Shown: positions 39,195-51,748, counted from the stretch's first letter. The stretch: DNA of 64,000 nt from Shimazuella alba (GCF_009831235.1 NZ_WUUL01000002.1:392425-456424), one strand, 5' to 3'. The notes: generated from the letters alone by a model not told the origin. Numbers and translations: made by a program.

Positions 39195-41633
39195 ATGGCA
39201 AATATAGGTCGTGTAGAAGAAGTGAATATTAGTCAAGAGATGAAATCCTCTTTTCTTGACTATGCAATGAGTGTTATCGTTAGCCGAGCATTGCCGGATG
39301 TTCGTGATGGACTAAAACCAGTACACCGACGTATTCTATATACCATGTATGAACTGGGTATGACACCTGATAAACAATACAAGAAGTCATCCAGGACTGT
39401 AGGAAACGTAACGGCTCAGTATCACCCTCACGGGGATGTAGCGGTGTATGAAGCAATGGTGCGTATGGCACAAAATTTCTCTTATCGCTACATGCTTGTA
39501 GATGGTCATGGTAACTTTGGTTCAGTAGATGGTGACCCCCCTGCTGCAATGCGTTATACGGAGTCCAAAATGGCTCCTATTACGTTGGAATTACTGCGAG
39601 ATATCCAAAAAGATACGATTGATTTTGGTCCAAACTATGATGGTCAACAAATGGAGCCGCTTGTTTTGCCCGCAAGATTCCCAAACTTGTTGGTGAATGG
39701 TGCTTCTGGAATTGCAGTGGGAATGGCAACCAATATTCCACCACATAATCTACGTGAGATTATTGATGGTCTGCTGCTTATCATTGATCAGCCAGAGACG
39801 ACGGTTGAAGATCTATTGCCGATCGTAAAAGGACCTGACTTCCCAACTGGTGGAATTATTTTAGGTTATGAGGGAATTCGCAAAGCGTTTCGTACTGGTA
39901 GAGGTAGTGTTCAAATCAGAGCGAAAACACGCATCGAAGAAGCACAGAATGGCAAAATGCGAATTATTGTGGAAGAGCTCCCTTATCAGGTCAATAAAGC
40001 AAAATTAGTAGAAAAGATTGCAGAATTGGTTCGAGATAAAAAAATCGATGGAATTACCGATTTACGCGATGAATCTGACCGAAATGGTATGCGAGTAGTG
40101 ATAGAGCTCCGACGTGATGTAAACCCTCGTATCATTTTGAACAATCTTTACAAACATACTACATTGCAGACCAGTTTTGGCGTAAATACACTTGCACTAG
40201 TAAATGGACAGCCTCGTGTACTAAATCTGCATCAAGCGCTTGTACATTACTTGGATCACCAAATCGAAGTGATACGCAGAAGAACGCAGTTTGATTTAAA
40301 CAAAGCAGAAGAACGAGCGCATATTTTAGAGGGGTTGCGCATTGCGCTTGATCAAATTGATAAGGTCATTGCACTGATCCGTGGGTCCAAAACTACTGCT
40401 GAGGCAAGAAGTGGACTTATGGAGCAATTTGGATTGAGTGACAAGCAAGCACAAGCTATTCTTGATATGCGATTGCAACGTCTGACGGGTCTTGAGCGTG
40501 ATAAAATCGAAAGTGAATACCAAGAGTTGCAAATTACAATCAAAGAATTACGATCCATACTTGCAGATGAGAGTAAAATTCGCGCTGTTGTTCGTCAAGA
40601 ATTGGTAGAAGTAAAAGAGAAGTTCGGCGATGATAGAAGAACATCGATTATGATCAATGTCGATAGCATTGTGGAAGAAGATTTGATTCCCGAAGAAGAG
40701 GTTGCTGTCCTACTGACACATAAAGGCTATGTGAAACGTATGCCATTATCCACCTATCGTGCCCAAAAACGAGGTGGGAAAGGTGTAACTGGGATGGGAA
40801 CACGGGATGATGATTTTATTCAAACCCTATTTGTTACCAGTACACATAACCATATTTTATTTTTCTCCAACAAGGGGAAAGTATATCGCTTAAAAGCATA
40901 TGAGATTCCTGAATTAGGAAGATCTGCTAAAGGTACACCTATCATTAACTTGATTCAGATCGAGCAAAATGAGCGTATTCAAGCGGTTATTCCTGTCAAA
41001 CAATTTACCGATGATTATAATCTCTTCTTTGCAACCTCAGCAGGTGTAGTGAAGAAGACAAAACTGTCTGAGTTTGAGAATATCCGGAAAAATGGTTTAT
41101 TTGCGATTAACTTACGTGAAGGCGATGAGTTGGTAGGTGTGAGATTAACAGATGGTGAACAAGAAGTAATCATGGGAACAAGCCTTGGCATGTCCATTCG
41201 TTTCCCAGAGTTTGATGTGAGAGAGATGGGAAGATCAGCAACTGGTGTAAAAGGAATTACACTAGCTGATAATGATTACGTTATCGATATGGATATTGTT
41301 ATGCCAGGTAAAGACGTGATGATTGTAACCAAAAAAGGTTACGGCAAGCGTACCCCGATTGGTGAATACCGCTCTCAATCACGAGGCGGAAAAGGGATCA
41401 AAACACTTAATATTACCAAGAAGAATGGACCTGTTGTGGGACATACAATGGTCTCAGAAGAAGAAGATCTCATGATCGTTACTCAAGCCGGAGTTGTGAT
41501 TCGGATGAACATAGCTGGCATCTCATCACTTGGTCGATATGCCCAAGGTGTTCGACTGATTAAGATGGCAAAAGATGAGGAAGTAGCCACTGTTGCTCGT
41601 GTCCAAATCTCTGATGAAGAAGAAGATCAGTAA
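39195..41633 (+). CDS. gyrA: DNA gyrase subunit A
   Basis: The protein has 812 residues from the ATG at 39195. In-frame alternatives at 39186 and TTG 39177 add 3 or 6 residues, and the GGAG at 39179 does not clearly choose between them. The cleavage domain has [20 protein letters not shown] and the QRT-like quinolone region [18 protein letters not shown], with catalytic Tyr in AMRYTE. The C-terminal beta-pinwheel carries the GyrA box QRGGKGV. Residues at the usual resistance positions are Asp and Glu/Ala-type, with no obvious resistance change. Confidence 0.97.
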   Translation: MANIGRVEEVNISQEMKSSFLDYAMSVIVSRALPDVRDGLKPVHRRILYTMYELGMTPDKQYKKSSRTVGNVTAQYHPHGDVAVYEAMVRMAQNFSYRYMLVDGHGNFGSVDGDPPAAMRYTESKMAPITLELLRDIQKDTIDFGPNYDGQQMEPLVLPARFPNLLVNGASGIAVGMATNIPPHNLREIIDGLLLIIDQPETTVEDLLPIVKGPDFPTGGIILGYEGIRKAFRTGRGSVQIRAKTRIEEAQNGKMRIIVEELPYQVNKAKLVEKIAELVRDKKIDGITDLRDESDRNGMRVVIELRRDVNPRIILNNLYKHTTLQTSFGVNTLALVNGQPRVLNLHQALVHYLDHQIEVIRRRTQFDLNKAEERAHILEGLRIALDQIDKVIALIRGSKTTAEARSGLMEQFGLSDKQAQAILDMRLQRLTGLERDKIESEYQELQITIKELRSILADESKIRAVVRQELVEVKEKFGDDRRTSIMINVDSIVEEDLIPEEEVAVLLTHKGYVKRMPLSTYRAQKRGGKGVTGMGTRDDDFIQTLFVTSTHNHILFFSNKGKVYRLKAYEIPELGRSAKGTPIINLIQIEQNERIQAVIPVKQFTDDYNLFFATSAGVVKKTKLSEFENIRKNGLFAINLREGDELVGVRLTDGEQEVIMGTSLGMSIRFPEFDVREMGRSATGVKGITLADNDYVIDMDIVMPGKDVMIVTKKGYGKRTPIGEYRSQSRGGKGIKTLNITKKNGPVVGHTMVSEEEDLMIVTQAGVVIRMNIAGISSLGRYAQGVRLIKMAKDEEVATVARVQISDEEEDQ

Positions 41634-41636
41634 AAA

Positions 41637-41663
41637 AACTCCTACCCCGAAGAGGTAGGAGTT
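41637..41663 (+). terminator. Terminator of gyrA
   Basis: AACTCCTACC and GGTAGGAGTT form a 10-base stem, followed by seven T, 3 bases after the stop. Confidence 0.92.
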
Positions 41664-41756
41664 TTTTTTATTTTAGCTAACATACTTATATTCGATTATA
41701 AAAAAGAAATATTTTTGCGGGCAGTGATATAGTATCTTACTGCCCGCAGAATTTCG

Positions 41757-42206
41757 TCAGGACATCATGCTTGCCTTATAAGCAGCAAGGGCAGCCTGAG
41801 CCAGCCGGAATTCCTCATACATGCTTTTTGGCGGGAATTGCCCCTTGTATGAAGAAGGAAGCTCTCGATTTGGGGGAAGAGGTACATCTTCCGGTCGAAG
41901 GAACCACCCAAAGCTTTTGTGCTGTTCCGTCAGCACGACTTCTCTGCTCTTTGCCAAGCCGAGATAAACCTTTATCGTTGGATTGATCACTAGGATCGGT
42001 TCAGTGAGGAGTGTAACCTCAAGCCCCGTTTCCTCTTTTACCTCACGGTATCCAGTTTGGAGATCACTTTCGTTCTCCTCTGCATGTCCTCCAGGGTATT
42101 CCTGAGGGTCCCTCACTCTCTCTGACGGTTTGGTTTCGAGAAGGAGGATTTCCTCTGTCTCTGGATCAATCACCATTACAATGACAATTCGACTTTTCCG
42201 TGCCAT
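41757..42206 (-). CDS. NUDIX hydrolase
   Basis: The 149-residue protein carries a complete Nudix box, GHAEENE..., ending REVKEETGL (about 40-62). It hydrolyses a nucleoside-diphosphate-linked substrate, which cannot be told from sequence. Its codons look richer in G and C than the gyrase genes beside it. It interrupts the gyrA-yaaC neighbourhood, and Bacillus has an rRNA operon near here. It may be an acquired gene. Confidence 0.9.
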   Translation of the reverse strand: MARKSRIVIVMVIDPETEEILLLETKPSERVRDPQEYPGGHAEENESDLQTGYREVKEETGLEVTLLTEPILVINPTIKVYLGLAKSREVVLTEQHKSFGWFLRPEDVPLPPNRELPSSYKGQFPPKSMYEEFRLAQAALAAYKASMMS

Positions 42207-42358
42207 AGCAAGTCTCCCTTGAATCTAAAAACGGAACGGAGATACATATATTTTAACACATGATAGGATAAGTAGATGGATAGAGAATCGATATAAATCG
42301 TTTCAGATCCTATTTAATAGACAAAAGACAAAATAATAAATAAAATAGAGTTGACACT

Positions 42359-43285
42359 TCAATCACCAATATCCAATAATTGGAGAAGTAAACTGGGAAA
42401 TTTCTGACTTGCTAGTATCATGGATTCCTGAATGATAAGTTGCTCAGTCTCTATATCATTGTATAACTCTCGCCATACAGGAGGTTCATATCTACAGAGC
42501 ATACTGAGTGAAAATAGTAAGGCATAATAAGTCAAAATTTCGGGTAATGGTTTTACATTTGCTACATTCCATTTCCAAAGCAATAATTCTCCCTGACTGT
42601 TTTGAAAAAAATATGGATGTTGTAAAATGTCTGGATCATAATTTAATGCAATCCTATTATCTGTGAGCTGGTATAATGTTAGTTGGATAGTTGGTTTAAT
42701 TTGATTTAGATGATTAATGAAAGAGTGAATGGAAATACAAAGTTCATCCAAAATACTTTCTGCTATAATTAACTTATCCTGTTGAATGGATGCAATCCAG
42801 AAAAAAGTTTGATGGTCAAGTTTTTGAAGTATCGCTTGAAGATCAGGTAGAAATGAACATAATTCTTCCATTTTGAAACGTTCCCCTGTGGGCACCGGAT
42901 GATCGAGCAAACGACAAAGATAGGGAAAAAAACCATCTTTTTGGACCCTTACTTCATCTCGATAAAAACGGTAAGGCTCTTTTTTTCGTTTTGGACTTGT
43001 GAGTCCGTGTTGTAGGACTAGTGTACTTTTTGGATAATGTGCATCTTTACTCAAAGCGAATGCTTTTAGTAAACTCATCATTCCATAGTATAGAAGCAAA
43101 GGTTTAGACCAAAAATCACTATTATCAGCAGTTTGAAATAAGGCCAGCCCCTGTTTTATATAGGATGTAAAAGCATGTACATTCCGATAAGCTAATGTTT
43201 TCGCTTCTTCAATCGGGTATTTTTTTATTAAATAATTTCGTGCTACAGTTTCATTTTTTAATAGCTCGTATGCAGAAAAATCCAT
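42359..43285 (-). CDS. yaaC: YaaC-like protein
   Basis: The 308-residue protein matches YaaC in position (between gyrA and guaB, antisense) and in features such as ARNYLIKKYPIEEAKTLAYRN, PLLLYYGMMSLLKAFAL and LVLQHGLTS. It has no signal peptide and is mostly helical. Function is unknown. Its upstream region contains a DnaA-box cluster, so DnaA may control it. Confidence 0.85.
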   Translation of the reverse strand: MDFSAYELLKNETVARNYLIKKYPIEEAKTLAYRNVHAFTSYIKQGLALFQTADNSDFWSKPLLLYYGMMSLLKAFALSKDAHYPKSTLVLQHGLTSPKRKKEPYRFYRDEVRVQKDGFFPYLCRLLDHPVPTGERFKMEELCSFLPDLQAILQKLDHQTFFWIASIQQDKLIIAESILDELCISIHSFINHLNQIKPTIQLTLYQLTDNRIALNYDPDILQHPYFFQNSQGELLLWKWNVANVKPLPEILTYYALLFSLSMLCRYEPPVWRELYNDIETEQLIIQESMILASQKFPSLLLQLLDIGD

Positions 43286-43317
43286 ATTTCCTCCGAAAAA
43301 AATGACTTATCCGTGAC

Positions 43318-43363
43318 TTATCCACAATTATTCACAAGTTATACACAGATAAACTGTGGATAA
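43318..43363. promoter_or_regulatory. DnaA-box cluster between yaaC and guaB
   Basis: Four boxes occur in 46 bases: TTATCCACA (43318), TTATTCACA (43328), TTATACACA (43339) and the reverse box TGTGGATAA (43355). The two outer boxes are perfect. Confidence 0.8.
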
Positions 43364-43427
43364 CCTTAAAAAAACAATATTTTATTTCAACAACAGCGAT
43401 TTTCTTGATTCGCTTTTTTTATTTTGA

Positions 43428-44936
<1,509 letters not shown>

Positions 44937-44952
44937 TTAGAAGGTTAATTGG

Positions 44953-44979
44953 AACAACGCCCTTTCGCAGGACGTTGTT
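44953..44979 (+). terminator. Terminator of guaB
   Basis: AACAACG and CGTTGTT pair around a 13-base loop, followed by TTTCTGTTTTT. Confidence 0.8.
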
Positions 44980-45067
44980 TTTCTGTTTTTAAAACATAAA
45001 AAGCTTGTGTTGTTGATTTAGTAATGTGAAAATGAGTAGGATTGAATGAATAGAGGAGCAAATAGAG

Positions 45068-46291
45068 ATGCGTCGATATGTCGTTTTTTTATTCTGTATT
45101 ATCAGTATATTTTTTGTTACAACTCCCACCTTTGCAGCAGAACTGCAAGAGGTAAATGCTAAATCTTATTTTTTGGTAGATACTATTTCTGGGGAAATAT
45201 TAGCTGAGAAAAATGCTGACGACCCAAGACCACCTGCGAGTATGACAAAGATGGTGAGCGCGATCGTTATTTATGATGAGATAAAAAAGGGAAATCTCCA
45301 TTGGGATGATGTGATTACCGTAAGTAAACGTGCTGCTGCGATCAATGAGGCAGAAATACGTCTGGTAGCTGGCGAAAAGCTAACAGTGAAAGAATTATTT
45401 ACTGCATTATTTGTTCAATCAGCAAATGATGCTACCGTTGCATTAGCAGAGCATATTGGTGGTTCGGAAGAAGGATTTGTGGAGAAAATGAATGAAAAGG
45501 CTGATGAGCTAGGGCTAAAAAATACTCATTTTCAAAATGCTACTGGACTTAACACCGAATCTTATCCCGACCCCCCAGATACTGTTAAGGTTGGGGAACA
45601 TGAAATGTCAGCACGCGATACCTCTATCGTTGCTCGTCACCTCTTAAAAACATATCCAGAAGTATTACAATATACAACCATTTCAACATATACTTTCCAT
45701 CAGAATCAACCAAATCAACAAACGGTTAACAACTGGAATCAAATGTTACCAACACTTAAATATTATTTCGAAGGTGTAGATGGGCTAAAAACAGGTCATA
45801 CCAATGCTGCTGGTTATTGTTTTACGGGAACCGCAAATCGCAATGGTTTGCGTGTGGTATCAGTGGTAATGGGGACGAACTCAGAATCTGCACGTTTTTT
45901 GGAGACTGAAAAATTATTAGCTTATACGTATGACAACTTTGAGTTAGTAACTGCAGTAACAGAAGGGAAATCTATTCCAGGTCATCTAAACTATCATTTG
46001 CCCAATGGAGTTCAAAGAACAGTTCCTATGATAGCAGAAAAATCCCTTACACTACCAGAGTTCAAAGAGGACAAACAAGCCTATACATACAAGGTTACCT
46101 TGAAAAAAGGGCTAAAAGCTCCATTAGCAAAAGGAACTGTTGTAGGAGAAGTTTCTATACGATATCAAGGAAAGCCTATTCCTGGTGTTAGTTCTGTTCC
46201 ATTAGTAGCTCAGAAACCAGTAGAAGAAGGTAGCTTTTTTCGATTATTTTTTCGTAACATGTGGGATACAGTAAATTCTTGGATAAGCTAA
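45068..46291 (+). CDS. dacA: D-alanyl-D-alanine carboxypeptidase (PBP5 type)
   Basis: The 407-residue secreted enzyme trims peptidoglycan stem peptides. A signal peptide ends near residue 24 (TFAAE). Active-site motifs are SMTK (catalytic Ser about 58), SAND and KTG in DGLKTGHTNAAG. The PBP5 C-terminal beta domain and an amphipathic membrane anchor (FFRLFFRNMWDTVNSWIS) complete it. It lies between guaB and pdxST as in Bacillus. Confidence 0.95.
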   Translation: MRRYVVFLFCIISIFFVTTPTFAAELQEVNAKSYFLVDTISGEILAEKNADDPRPPASMTKMVSAIVIYDEIKKGNLHWDDVITVSKRAAAINEAEIRLVAGEKLTVKELFTALFVQSANDATVALAEHIGGSEEGFVEKMNEKADELGLKNTHFQNATGLNTESYPDPPDTVKVGEHEMSARDTSIVARHLLKTYPEVLQYTTISTYTFHQNQPNQQTVNNWNQMLPTLKYYFEGVDGLKTGHTNAAGYCFTGTANRNGLRVVSVVMGTNSESARFLETEKLLAYTYDNFELVTAVTEGKSIPGHLNYHLPNGVQRTVPMIAEKSLTLPEFKEDKQAYTYKVTLKKGLKAPLAKGTVVGEVSIRYQGKPIPGVSSVPLVAQKPVEEGSFFRLFFRNMWDTVNSWIS

Positions 46292-46390
46292 GAGTATGAT
46301 TCGCTTCCTTGTAAATTTACAACTATTCCATTACAATGTTATTGGCTATAGGACTAAATGACATTCGTACGTTTTCTAGGAGGATATAGG

Positions 46391-47275
46391 ATGACACAGA
46401 CAGGAACAGATCGTGTAAAACGCGGAATGGCAGAAATGCAAAAAGGTGGCGTCATCATGGACGTCGTAAATGCAGAACAAGCAAAAATTGCAGAAGAAGC
46501 TGGTGCAGTTGCAGTAATGGCTCTGGAACGAGTTCCTTCTGATATCCGTGCTGCAGGTGGAGTTGCTAGAATGGCTGATCTCACCATTGTAGAAGAGGTA
46601 TTGAAGGCTGTTTCCATCCCTGTGATGGCAAAAGCAAGAATCGGTCATTTTATAGAAGCGCGTTTATTGGAATCAATGGGCGTAGACTATATTGATGAGA
46701 GCGAAGTTTTGACACCAGCTGATGAAGTGTACCATATCGATAAATCTACTTTTACCGTTCCATTTGTCTGTGGTGCTCGTAACTTGGGAGAGGCACTGCG
46801 TCGTGTAGGTGAAGGTGCATCCATGATCCGAACAAAAGGTGAACCAGGTACAGGTAACATTGTAGAAGCTGTTCGTCACATGCGTATGATGCAAAGTCAA
46901 ATTCGAAAAGTGACTGGGATGTCACGTGATGAATTGATGACAGAAGCAAAAGAATTAGGAGCACCATTTGAGCTACTTCTTCAGATACATGAAACTGGTA
47001 AACTACCAGTTGTAAATTTTGCAGCAGGTGGAGTTGCTACACCAGCCGATGCAGCTTTAATGATGCATCTAGGTTCTGATGGTGTATTTGTAGGCTCTGG
47101 TATCTTCAAATCTTCCAATCCAGCAAAGTTCGCGAAAGCAATCGTAGAAGCTACTACACATTATGAAGATTTTGCATTGATTGCTGAGCTATCAAAAGAT
47201 TTGGGTAGCCCAATGACTGGAATTGAAATTTCCAAATTAGAAGCACATGAACGGATGCAGGAACGTGGCTGGTAA
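46391..47275 (+). CDS. pdxS: Pyridoxal 5'-phosphate synthase subunit PdxS
   Basis: The 294-residue TIM-barrel synthase makes PLP from ribose 5-phosphate, glyceraldehyde 3-phosphate and ammonia. It has [31 protein letters not shown] with the first catalytic Lys, and [15 protein letters not shown] [11 protein letters not shown] with the second. The ATG at 46391 sits behind AGGAGG; the frame continues 11 codons upstream without one. Confidence 0.98.
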   Translation: MTQTGTDRVKRGMAEMQKGGVIMDVVNAEQAKIAEEAGAVAVMALERVPSDIRAAGGVARMADLTIVEEVLKAVSIPVMAKARIGHFIEARLLESMGVDYIDESEVLTPADEVYHIDKSTFTVPFVCGARNLGEALRRVGEGASMIRTKGEPGTGNIVEAVRHMRMMQSQIRKVTGMSRDELMTEAKELGAPFELLLQIHETGKLPVVNFAAGGVATPADAALMMHLGSDGVFVGSGIFKSSNPAKFAKAIVEATTHYEDFALIAELSKDLGSPMTGIEISKLEAHERMQERGW

Positions 47276-47861
47276 AGAAAAAATCGGTGTTCTCGCACTC
47301 CAAGGAGCTGTAAGAGAACATCTGAATCTGTTTCATAAACTAGGTGTAGAAGCGATTGCAGTAAAACGTAGAGAACAACTTGATGAAATGGATGGTTTAG
47401 TAATTCCAGGTGGAGAATCAACAGCTATAGGTAAATTAATTCGTCAATACGATTTAAGAAATCCCATTATGGATTTCTATGCAAAAGGAAAACCTGTATT
47501 TGGAACTTGTGCTGGTTTGATTCTTATTGCAAAACACATTGCTGAGAACGATGAGGCACACCTTCCGCTTTTAGATGTCACCGTTCAACGAAATGCGTTT
47601 GGTAGACAGGTAGATAGCTTTGAAGCTGATTTACCTATTAAAGGAGTAGCAGAAGATTTTCGTGCTGTATTTATTCGAGCGCCATTGATTACATCAGTTG
47701 GAGATGATGTGGATGTGCTGTCCACCGTTCGCGATCAAGTTGTAGCGGTACAGCAAGGCAATCTTTTGGGGATCTCTTTTCATCCTGAACTAACAGATGA
47801 TACACGTCTTCATGCATATTTTTTGAGTATGGTGCAAAAAGCGATTGAAAAGCTGAGCTAA
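47265..47861 (+). CDS. pdxT: PLP synthase glutaminase subunit PdxT
   Basis: The 198-residue class I glutaminase shows [23 protein letters not shown] and the nucleophile Cys in [14 protein letters not shown] near the end (SFHPELTDD) completes the triad. The GTG at 47265 behind AGGA overlaps pdxS by 11 bases, indicating coupling. An ATG 6 codons upstream lacks a ribosome site. Confidence 0.96.
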   Translation: MAGKEKIGVLALQGAVREHLNLFHKLGVEAIAVKRREQLDEMDGLVIPGGESTAIGKLIRQYDLRNPIMDFYAKGKPVFGTCAGLILIAKHIAENDEAHLPLLDVTVQRNAFGRQVDSFEADLPIKGVAEDFRAVFIRAPLITSVGDDVDVLSTVRDQVVAVQQGNLLGISFHPELTDDTRLHAYFLSMVQKAIEKLS

Positions 47862-47880
47862 GCTTTGTATAATGAGCGAT

Positions 47881-48093
47881 AACAAAGATGGATTGCGATG
47901 AAGAGAATAGTATCAAAACGATTCTTTTAAGAGAGACGATGGTTGGTGCAAATCGTTAAGATTCGTAATGAGAATCCACCTCTGAGCTAATCACGGTTGC
48001 GTTCCGTTATTTACGCACAGAGTGGACTGTTTTGTTTTTAACAGTTAACAAGGGTGGCAACGCGGAACTTCCGTCCCTTAGGGGCGGGGTTCC
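47881..48093 (+). ncRNA. T-box leader of serS (Ser, UCC specifier)
   Basis: Stem I elements are visible: AGTA (47929), AGAGA, and the apical GGTTGGTGCAAATC. The specifier loop GAA-TCC-ACC gives UCC at 47975-47977, a serine codon. The T-box sequence AAGGGTGGCAACGCGG lies at 48050-48065. The terminator (GGAAC...GGTTCC with T-rich tail) ends near 48093. Uncharged tRNA-Ser would stabilise the antiterminator and switch serS on. Confidence 0.92.
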
Positions 48094-48117
48094 TATTTTA
48101 TTTGAGGAGGATTTTCT

Positions 48118-49395
48118 ATGCTGGATATCAAATTGTTGCGAAGTAATTTTGCGGAAGTAAAAGAAAAACTTGCTTCACGCAACGAAGATATCAGTGGATT
48201 GGATTCGTTTGAACAAATAGATAATAGACGTCGTGAAGCGATCACAAGAACAGAGAAATTAAAGAGTGAGCGCAACCAAGTAAGCCAAGAAGTGGCAAAG
48301 AAAAAGAAAGCAAAAGAGGATGCAGAAACCCTCATCATAAACATGCGGCAGGTAGGGGAGCAGATTAAAGAGCTAGATGAAGAGATTCGTCATCTAGATG
48401 AACAGCTGCAACAAATCTTATTATCTTTACCCAATATCCCACATGTGTCAACCCCGATTGGATTGACAGAAGAGGAAAATGTACCAATACGACATTGGGG
48501 GGATGTACCAACTTTTTCTTTTGAGCCATTGCCCCATTGGGATCTAGCACAAAATCTGAAGCTGTTAGATTTTGAAAGAGCTAGTAAAGTAACAGGATCA
48601 CGCTTTGTTTTTTACACTGGTTTAGGTGCACGATTAGAACGTGCGCTCATGAATTTTATGTTAGATTTGCACACGACTGAACATGGTTATCGAGAGATGA
48701 TTCCACCGTATATAGTTAACAGCCAGAGCATGACTGGAACGGGACAGTTGCCAAAGTTTGCCGAGGACGCCTTTGCTCTTGCGAATACAAATGGGTATTA
48801 CCTCATCCCCACATCAGAAGTGTCCGTGACCAATTTTCATCAGGGAGAAATCCTTACTGATCAAGAATTACCTATTTATTATGCAGCATATAGTGCCTGT
48901 TTTCGTTCCGAGGCAGGGTCGGCCGGCCGCGATACGAGAGGTTTAATTCGGCAACATCAGTTTAATAAAGTAGAGTTAGTAAAATTTGTGAGACCTGAAA
49001 ATTCTTATGATGAGCTAGAAAAACTTGTACAAAATGCAGAAAAAGTTTTACAGCTTTTGGAGTTACCTTACCGTGTTCTTTCCATGTGTACCGGAGACCT
49101 TGGTTTTACCGCAGCAAAGAAATATGATTTAGAAGTTTGGCTGCCCAGCTCCAATGCATATCGAGAAATTTCTTCTTGTAGTAACTTTGAAGACTTTCAA
49201 GCAAGACGTGCAAACATTCGTTTCCGACGTAGCGCCAAAGATAAACCAGAGTTTGTTCATACTCTAAATGGATCTGGTTTGGCGATTGGGAGAACAGTAG
49301 CAGCTATTTTGGAAAACGGCCAACAAGCAGATGGGAGTATTCGAATCCCAAAAGCTTTAGTTCCTTACATGGGTTCGGAAACATTACAAAAATAA
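48118..49395 (+). CDS. serS: Seryl-tRNA synthetase
   Basis: The 425-residue class II enzyme has a long N-terminal coiled-coil arm (about 30-105). The catalytic core has motif 2 [26 protein letters not shown] in [10 protein letters not shown], and motif 3 [15 protein letters not shown]. It is preceded by a T-box leader and TTGAGGAGG, and followed by a terminator. Confidence 0.98.
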   Translation: MLDIKLLRSNFAEVKEKLASRNEDISGLDSFEQIDNRRREAITRTEKLKSERNQVSQEVAKKKKAKEDAETLIINMRQVGEQIKELDEEIRHLDEQLQQILLSLPNIPHVSTPIGLTEEENVPIRHWGDVPTFSFEPLPHWDLAQNLKLLDFERASKVTGSRFVFYTGLGARLERALMNFMLDLHTTEHGYREMIPPYIVNSQSMTGTGQLPKFAEDAFALANTNGYYLIPTSEVSVTNFHQGEILTDQELPIYYAAYSACFRSEAGSAGRDTRGLIRQHQFNKVELVKFVRPENSYDELEKLVQNAEKVLQLLELPYRVLSMCTGDLGFTAAKKYDLEVWLPSSNAYREISSCSNFEDFQARRANIRFRRSAKDKPEFVHTLNGSGLAIGRTVAAILENGQQADGSIRIPKALVPYMGSETLQK

Positions 49396-49404
49396 GTGGT
49401 AAGC

Positions 49405-49439
49405 AAATCCTTTGGTTCTTACTAGAATGCAAAGGATTT
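49405..49439 (+). terminator. Terminator of serS
   Basis: AAATCCTTTG and CAAAGGATTT pair over 10 bases with a T-rich tail. Confidence 0.8.
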
Positions 49440-49550
49440 ATTTTTATATTATAAAAATATAGTATGTATAAATAATTACCCCTATTAAGAAAATGTGGTA
49501 ATATGTTTACAGAGTCAAATACTATTTACATACTTAAGGGGGTACTATCA

Positions 49551-49910
49551 TTGAGTGACAAATTTTTGATTGTAATCCAAGCAGGACCGCAAGATGTAGG
49601 TAGAGCATTTCATGGGTTGACTTATGGACAGGAGCTTCATGACGAAGGATATGAAGTTAAAATTTACTTTGATGGAATGGGAACGCAGTGGATAAAAGAG
49701 TTTGATAATCCATCTCACATTTTTCATTCCATATTCAAAGAAGTTCAAAAACTAGGAATTATAAAAGGCGCTTGTGGTTATTGCACTAATTTTTTTGATA
49801 TAGAAGAAGAAGTAAATGGAGCAGGTGTCTTTGTAGTAGGTGGAGCTAAAGATGGGCATTTTAGCTTCGTAGAACATATTAAAGAAGGATATACTCCTAT
49901 AATTATGTAA
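49551..49910 (+). CDS. DsrE-family protein
   Basis: The product has 119 residues from a TTG at 49551, 8 bases after AAGGGGG; an ATG 16 codons upstream has no site. It shows the DsrE-type start KFLIVIQAGPQDVGRAFHGL and the centre ACGYCTNFF, where two Cys sit in a CxxC arrangement. Family members handle sulfane sulfur or act as peroxiredoxin-like proteins. The partner is unknown. The gene stands alone with its own terminator. Confidence 0.65.
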   Translation: MSDKFLIVIQAGPQDVGRAFHGLTYGQELHDEGYEVKIYFDGMGTQWIKEFDNPSHIFHSIFKEVQKLGIIKGACGYCTNFFDIEEEVNGAGVFVVGGAKDGHFSFVEHIKEGYTPIIM

Positions 49911-49980
49911 TATTATTATAAAGATTATGAATGTAAATCCCTGTCATTGGTGCATAGATGAAGAATTCGTATATTACGTT

Positions 49981-50015
49981 AATCCATTCACTTATTTTAT
50001 ATAAAAGAATGGATT
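49981..50015 (+). terminator. Terminator of the DsrE-like gene
   Basis: AATCCATTC and GAATGGATT pair, followed by TTTTTG. Confidence 0.75.
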
Positions 50016-50039
50016 TTTTGTTTGGCCGTGATATGCTAC

Positions 50040-50068
50040 TTGACTTAAAAGCTAAATAAAAGTATAAT
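50040..50068 (+). promoter_or_regulatory. Promoter of tRNA-Ser
   Basis: TTGACT and TATAAT are separated by 17 bases, 26 bases before the mature tRNA 5' end. Confidence 0.85.
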
Positions 50069-50093
50069 CTACTTTGTCTCATTTTCTACTTAT

Positions 50094-50183
<90 letters not shown>

Positions 50184-50226
50184 AATGTTTTAAACGAAAA
50201 CCCAAAAGACATATAGTAAATTTGTG

Positions 50227-50280
50227 AAAAACACTTGTCTAAACCGTTGGAATAAACGGAAAAAGGCAGGTGTTTTCTTT
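50227..50280 (+). terminator. Terminator of tRNA-Ser
   Basis: AAAACACTTGTC pairs with GGCAGGTGTTTT across an inner CCGTT/AACGG hairpin, followed by CTTTT. Confidence 0.75.
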
Positions 50281-50750
50281 TGCGTAGATAAGGTAAGAAC
50301 CAAATTCGAGATAAACATAAAGTTACCTCCAAGTATATCCCCAAGCTTCCCATTCCCGAAGCTCTAGAACTCTTTGTCAATGTGAAGAAAGAAGAAGGAA
50401 TAAGAGTCATACAGACTGGTTTAGAAGATTTTTAGCCAGTGAATACTCCTAAGTTCAAGAGTTAACCCCAGATGTAATTAGAGACTATATCAAACTACAT
50501 GATAACAACTAAGGAATTGGCCCCAAACACAATTAATATACATTGGGAGTCATGTGTAGGTTCTGGGCAGAAGAACGGTATATCCATAGTAATCCCATGA
50601 TTTTAACTAAGCAGTTGAAAATTGACAGTATAGACAACCTGAGAGGATACTACCGACAAGCTTAAAAGGTTTTTTCTTTTTGGATGTACAGACAAATACA
50701 GTGGCTTTAGGGACAAGGCGGTTATGTCTCTATTCTTAGACTCCCATTCC
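50281..50750 (+). pseudogene. Decayed tyrosine recombinase (integrase) next to tRNA-Ser
   Basis: Across several frames and stops the N-terminal half of a tyrosine integrase can be read: KYIPKLPIPEALELFVN, then FRRFLASEYS, VQELTPDVIRDYIKLH, LAPNTINIH, FWAEERYIHSNPM, and finally YSGFRDKAVMSLFLDS, the beginning of the catalytic domain. The catalytic residues are not present, and the remnant stops near 50750. A tRNA gene is the classical target of such enzymes, so this is a fossil of an integrated element. Confidence 0.75.
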
Positions 50751-50800
50751 CCCGGTGGAAGGAAATTCGTTCGAAGTCTGGGTCCTCAGCTCCATCCCAC

Positions 50801-51748
50801 CTATGTGTATTTTTCTAAAATCTCGGAAAGTATTTGCTTCATACAATCTATTAATTCTGGTGGATCATACACTGTCACTTCATTTGCCAAACTAATGAAA
50901 TACTTTGCGAAAAACGGAATGTCACTCTTAGGAAGATCTCCATCTAACCAAGCCGTACCATCCTTGCGAAAATGTAATCTTGAGTGTAGCCATAATTCAG
51001 ATTCACACCTCTGGGCACCTTCTCTGCTCAATTCCACATGAAGACGAATGTATTCTCGCTTGGTTTGAAACAACACATATTTATTCTCTAGGTGGATATG
51101 CTGAATATCTAAAGGTTCAGGTGCGGGTGTTGAATCAACAACAGAATGAATTCTATCACACCGAAACAATCGATACTCCTCACGAAAAAAGCAATAGGCT
51201 GGACAGTACCAGAAGCCATCTCTTGCATAGATCCCTATTGGTTGTATCTCTCGTTTTGATTTTTTTTCCTGTGATTCATAATCAATAAGGAGAACTCTTT
51301 GATGAATGGCTCCATCAAGCAAGGCAGGCAAAAAAGGAGATAGTGCTCTCCTTGTCGGCGCTTCAAAATCAACACGGTTTTTCATTTGTTCAATCCGGTG
51401 TCGGATATCCTCAGGCATATAATAATAAAACTTATTCAATGCTGTAGAAAACTCTGTCTCAAAAGGAAGAGATGAAAAGTGACGCAAAGAATGAATTGCA
51501 AAAAATATAGCAACAGCTTCTTCCGTGCTAAAGGCAATGGGAGGCAAAACTCTTTCCTTTAACACCCGGTATCCACCATGGGGTCCTACTTCTGAATATA
51601 AGGGAACTCCTAACTCACTTAATTCTTGTAAATCTCGAGAGATTGTTCTCGATGAAACTTGAAATTCGTGAGCAAGCTCCTTTATAGTAAACTGCCTCTT
51701 ACGGTTGACAGCCAGCATCAATTCCATGAGCCTTTTTGATTTATGCAT
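50801..51748 (-). CDS. YafY-type transcriptional regulator (HTH + WYL)
   Basis: The product has 315 residues from the ATG at 51748 (AGAGGTC upstream); the frame extends 14 codons further without a site. The N-terminal helix-turn-helix of the DeoR type (FTIKELAHEFQVSSRTISRDLQEL) is followed by a WYL domain (about 140-220, LIDYESQEKKSKREIQPIGI, FWYCPAYCF) and a WCX extension. WYL domains sense ligands or nucleic acids. It is divergent from the VOC gene, which it probably controls. Confidence 0.85.
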   Translation of the reverse strand: MHKSKRLMELMLAVNRKRQFTIKELAHEFQVSSRTISRDLQELSELGVPLYSEVGPHGGYRVLKERVLPPIAFSTEEAVAIFFAIHSLRHFSSLPFETEFSTALNKFYYYMPEDIRHRIEQMKNRVDFEAPTRRALSPFLPALLDGAIHQRVLLIDYESQEKKSKREIQPIGIYARDGFWYCPAYCFFREEYRLFRCDRIHSVVDSTPAPEPLDIQHIHLENKYVLFQTKREYIRLHVELSREGAQRCESELWLHSRLHFRKDGTAWLDGDLPKSDIPFFAKYFISLANEVTVYDPPELIDCMKQILSEILEKYT

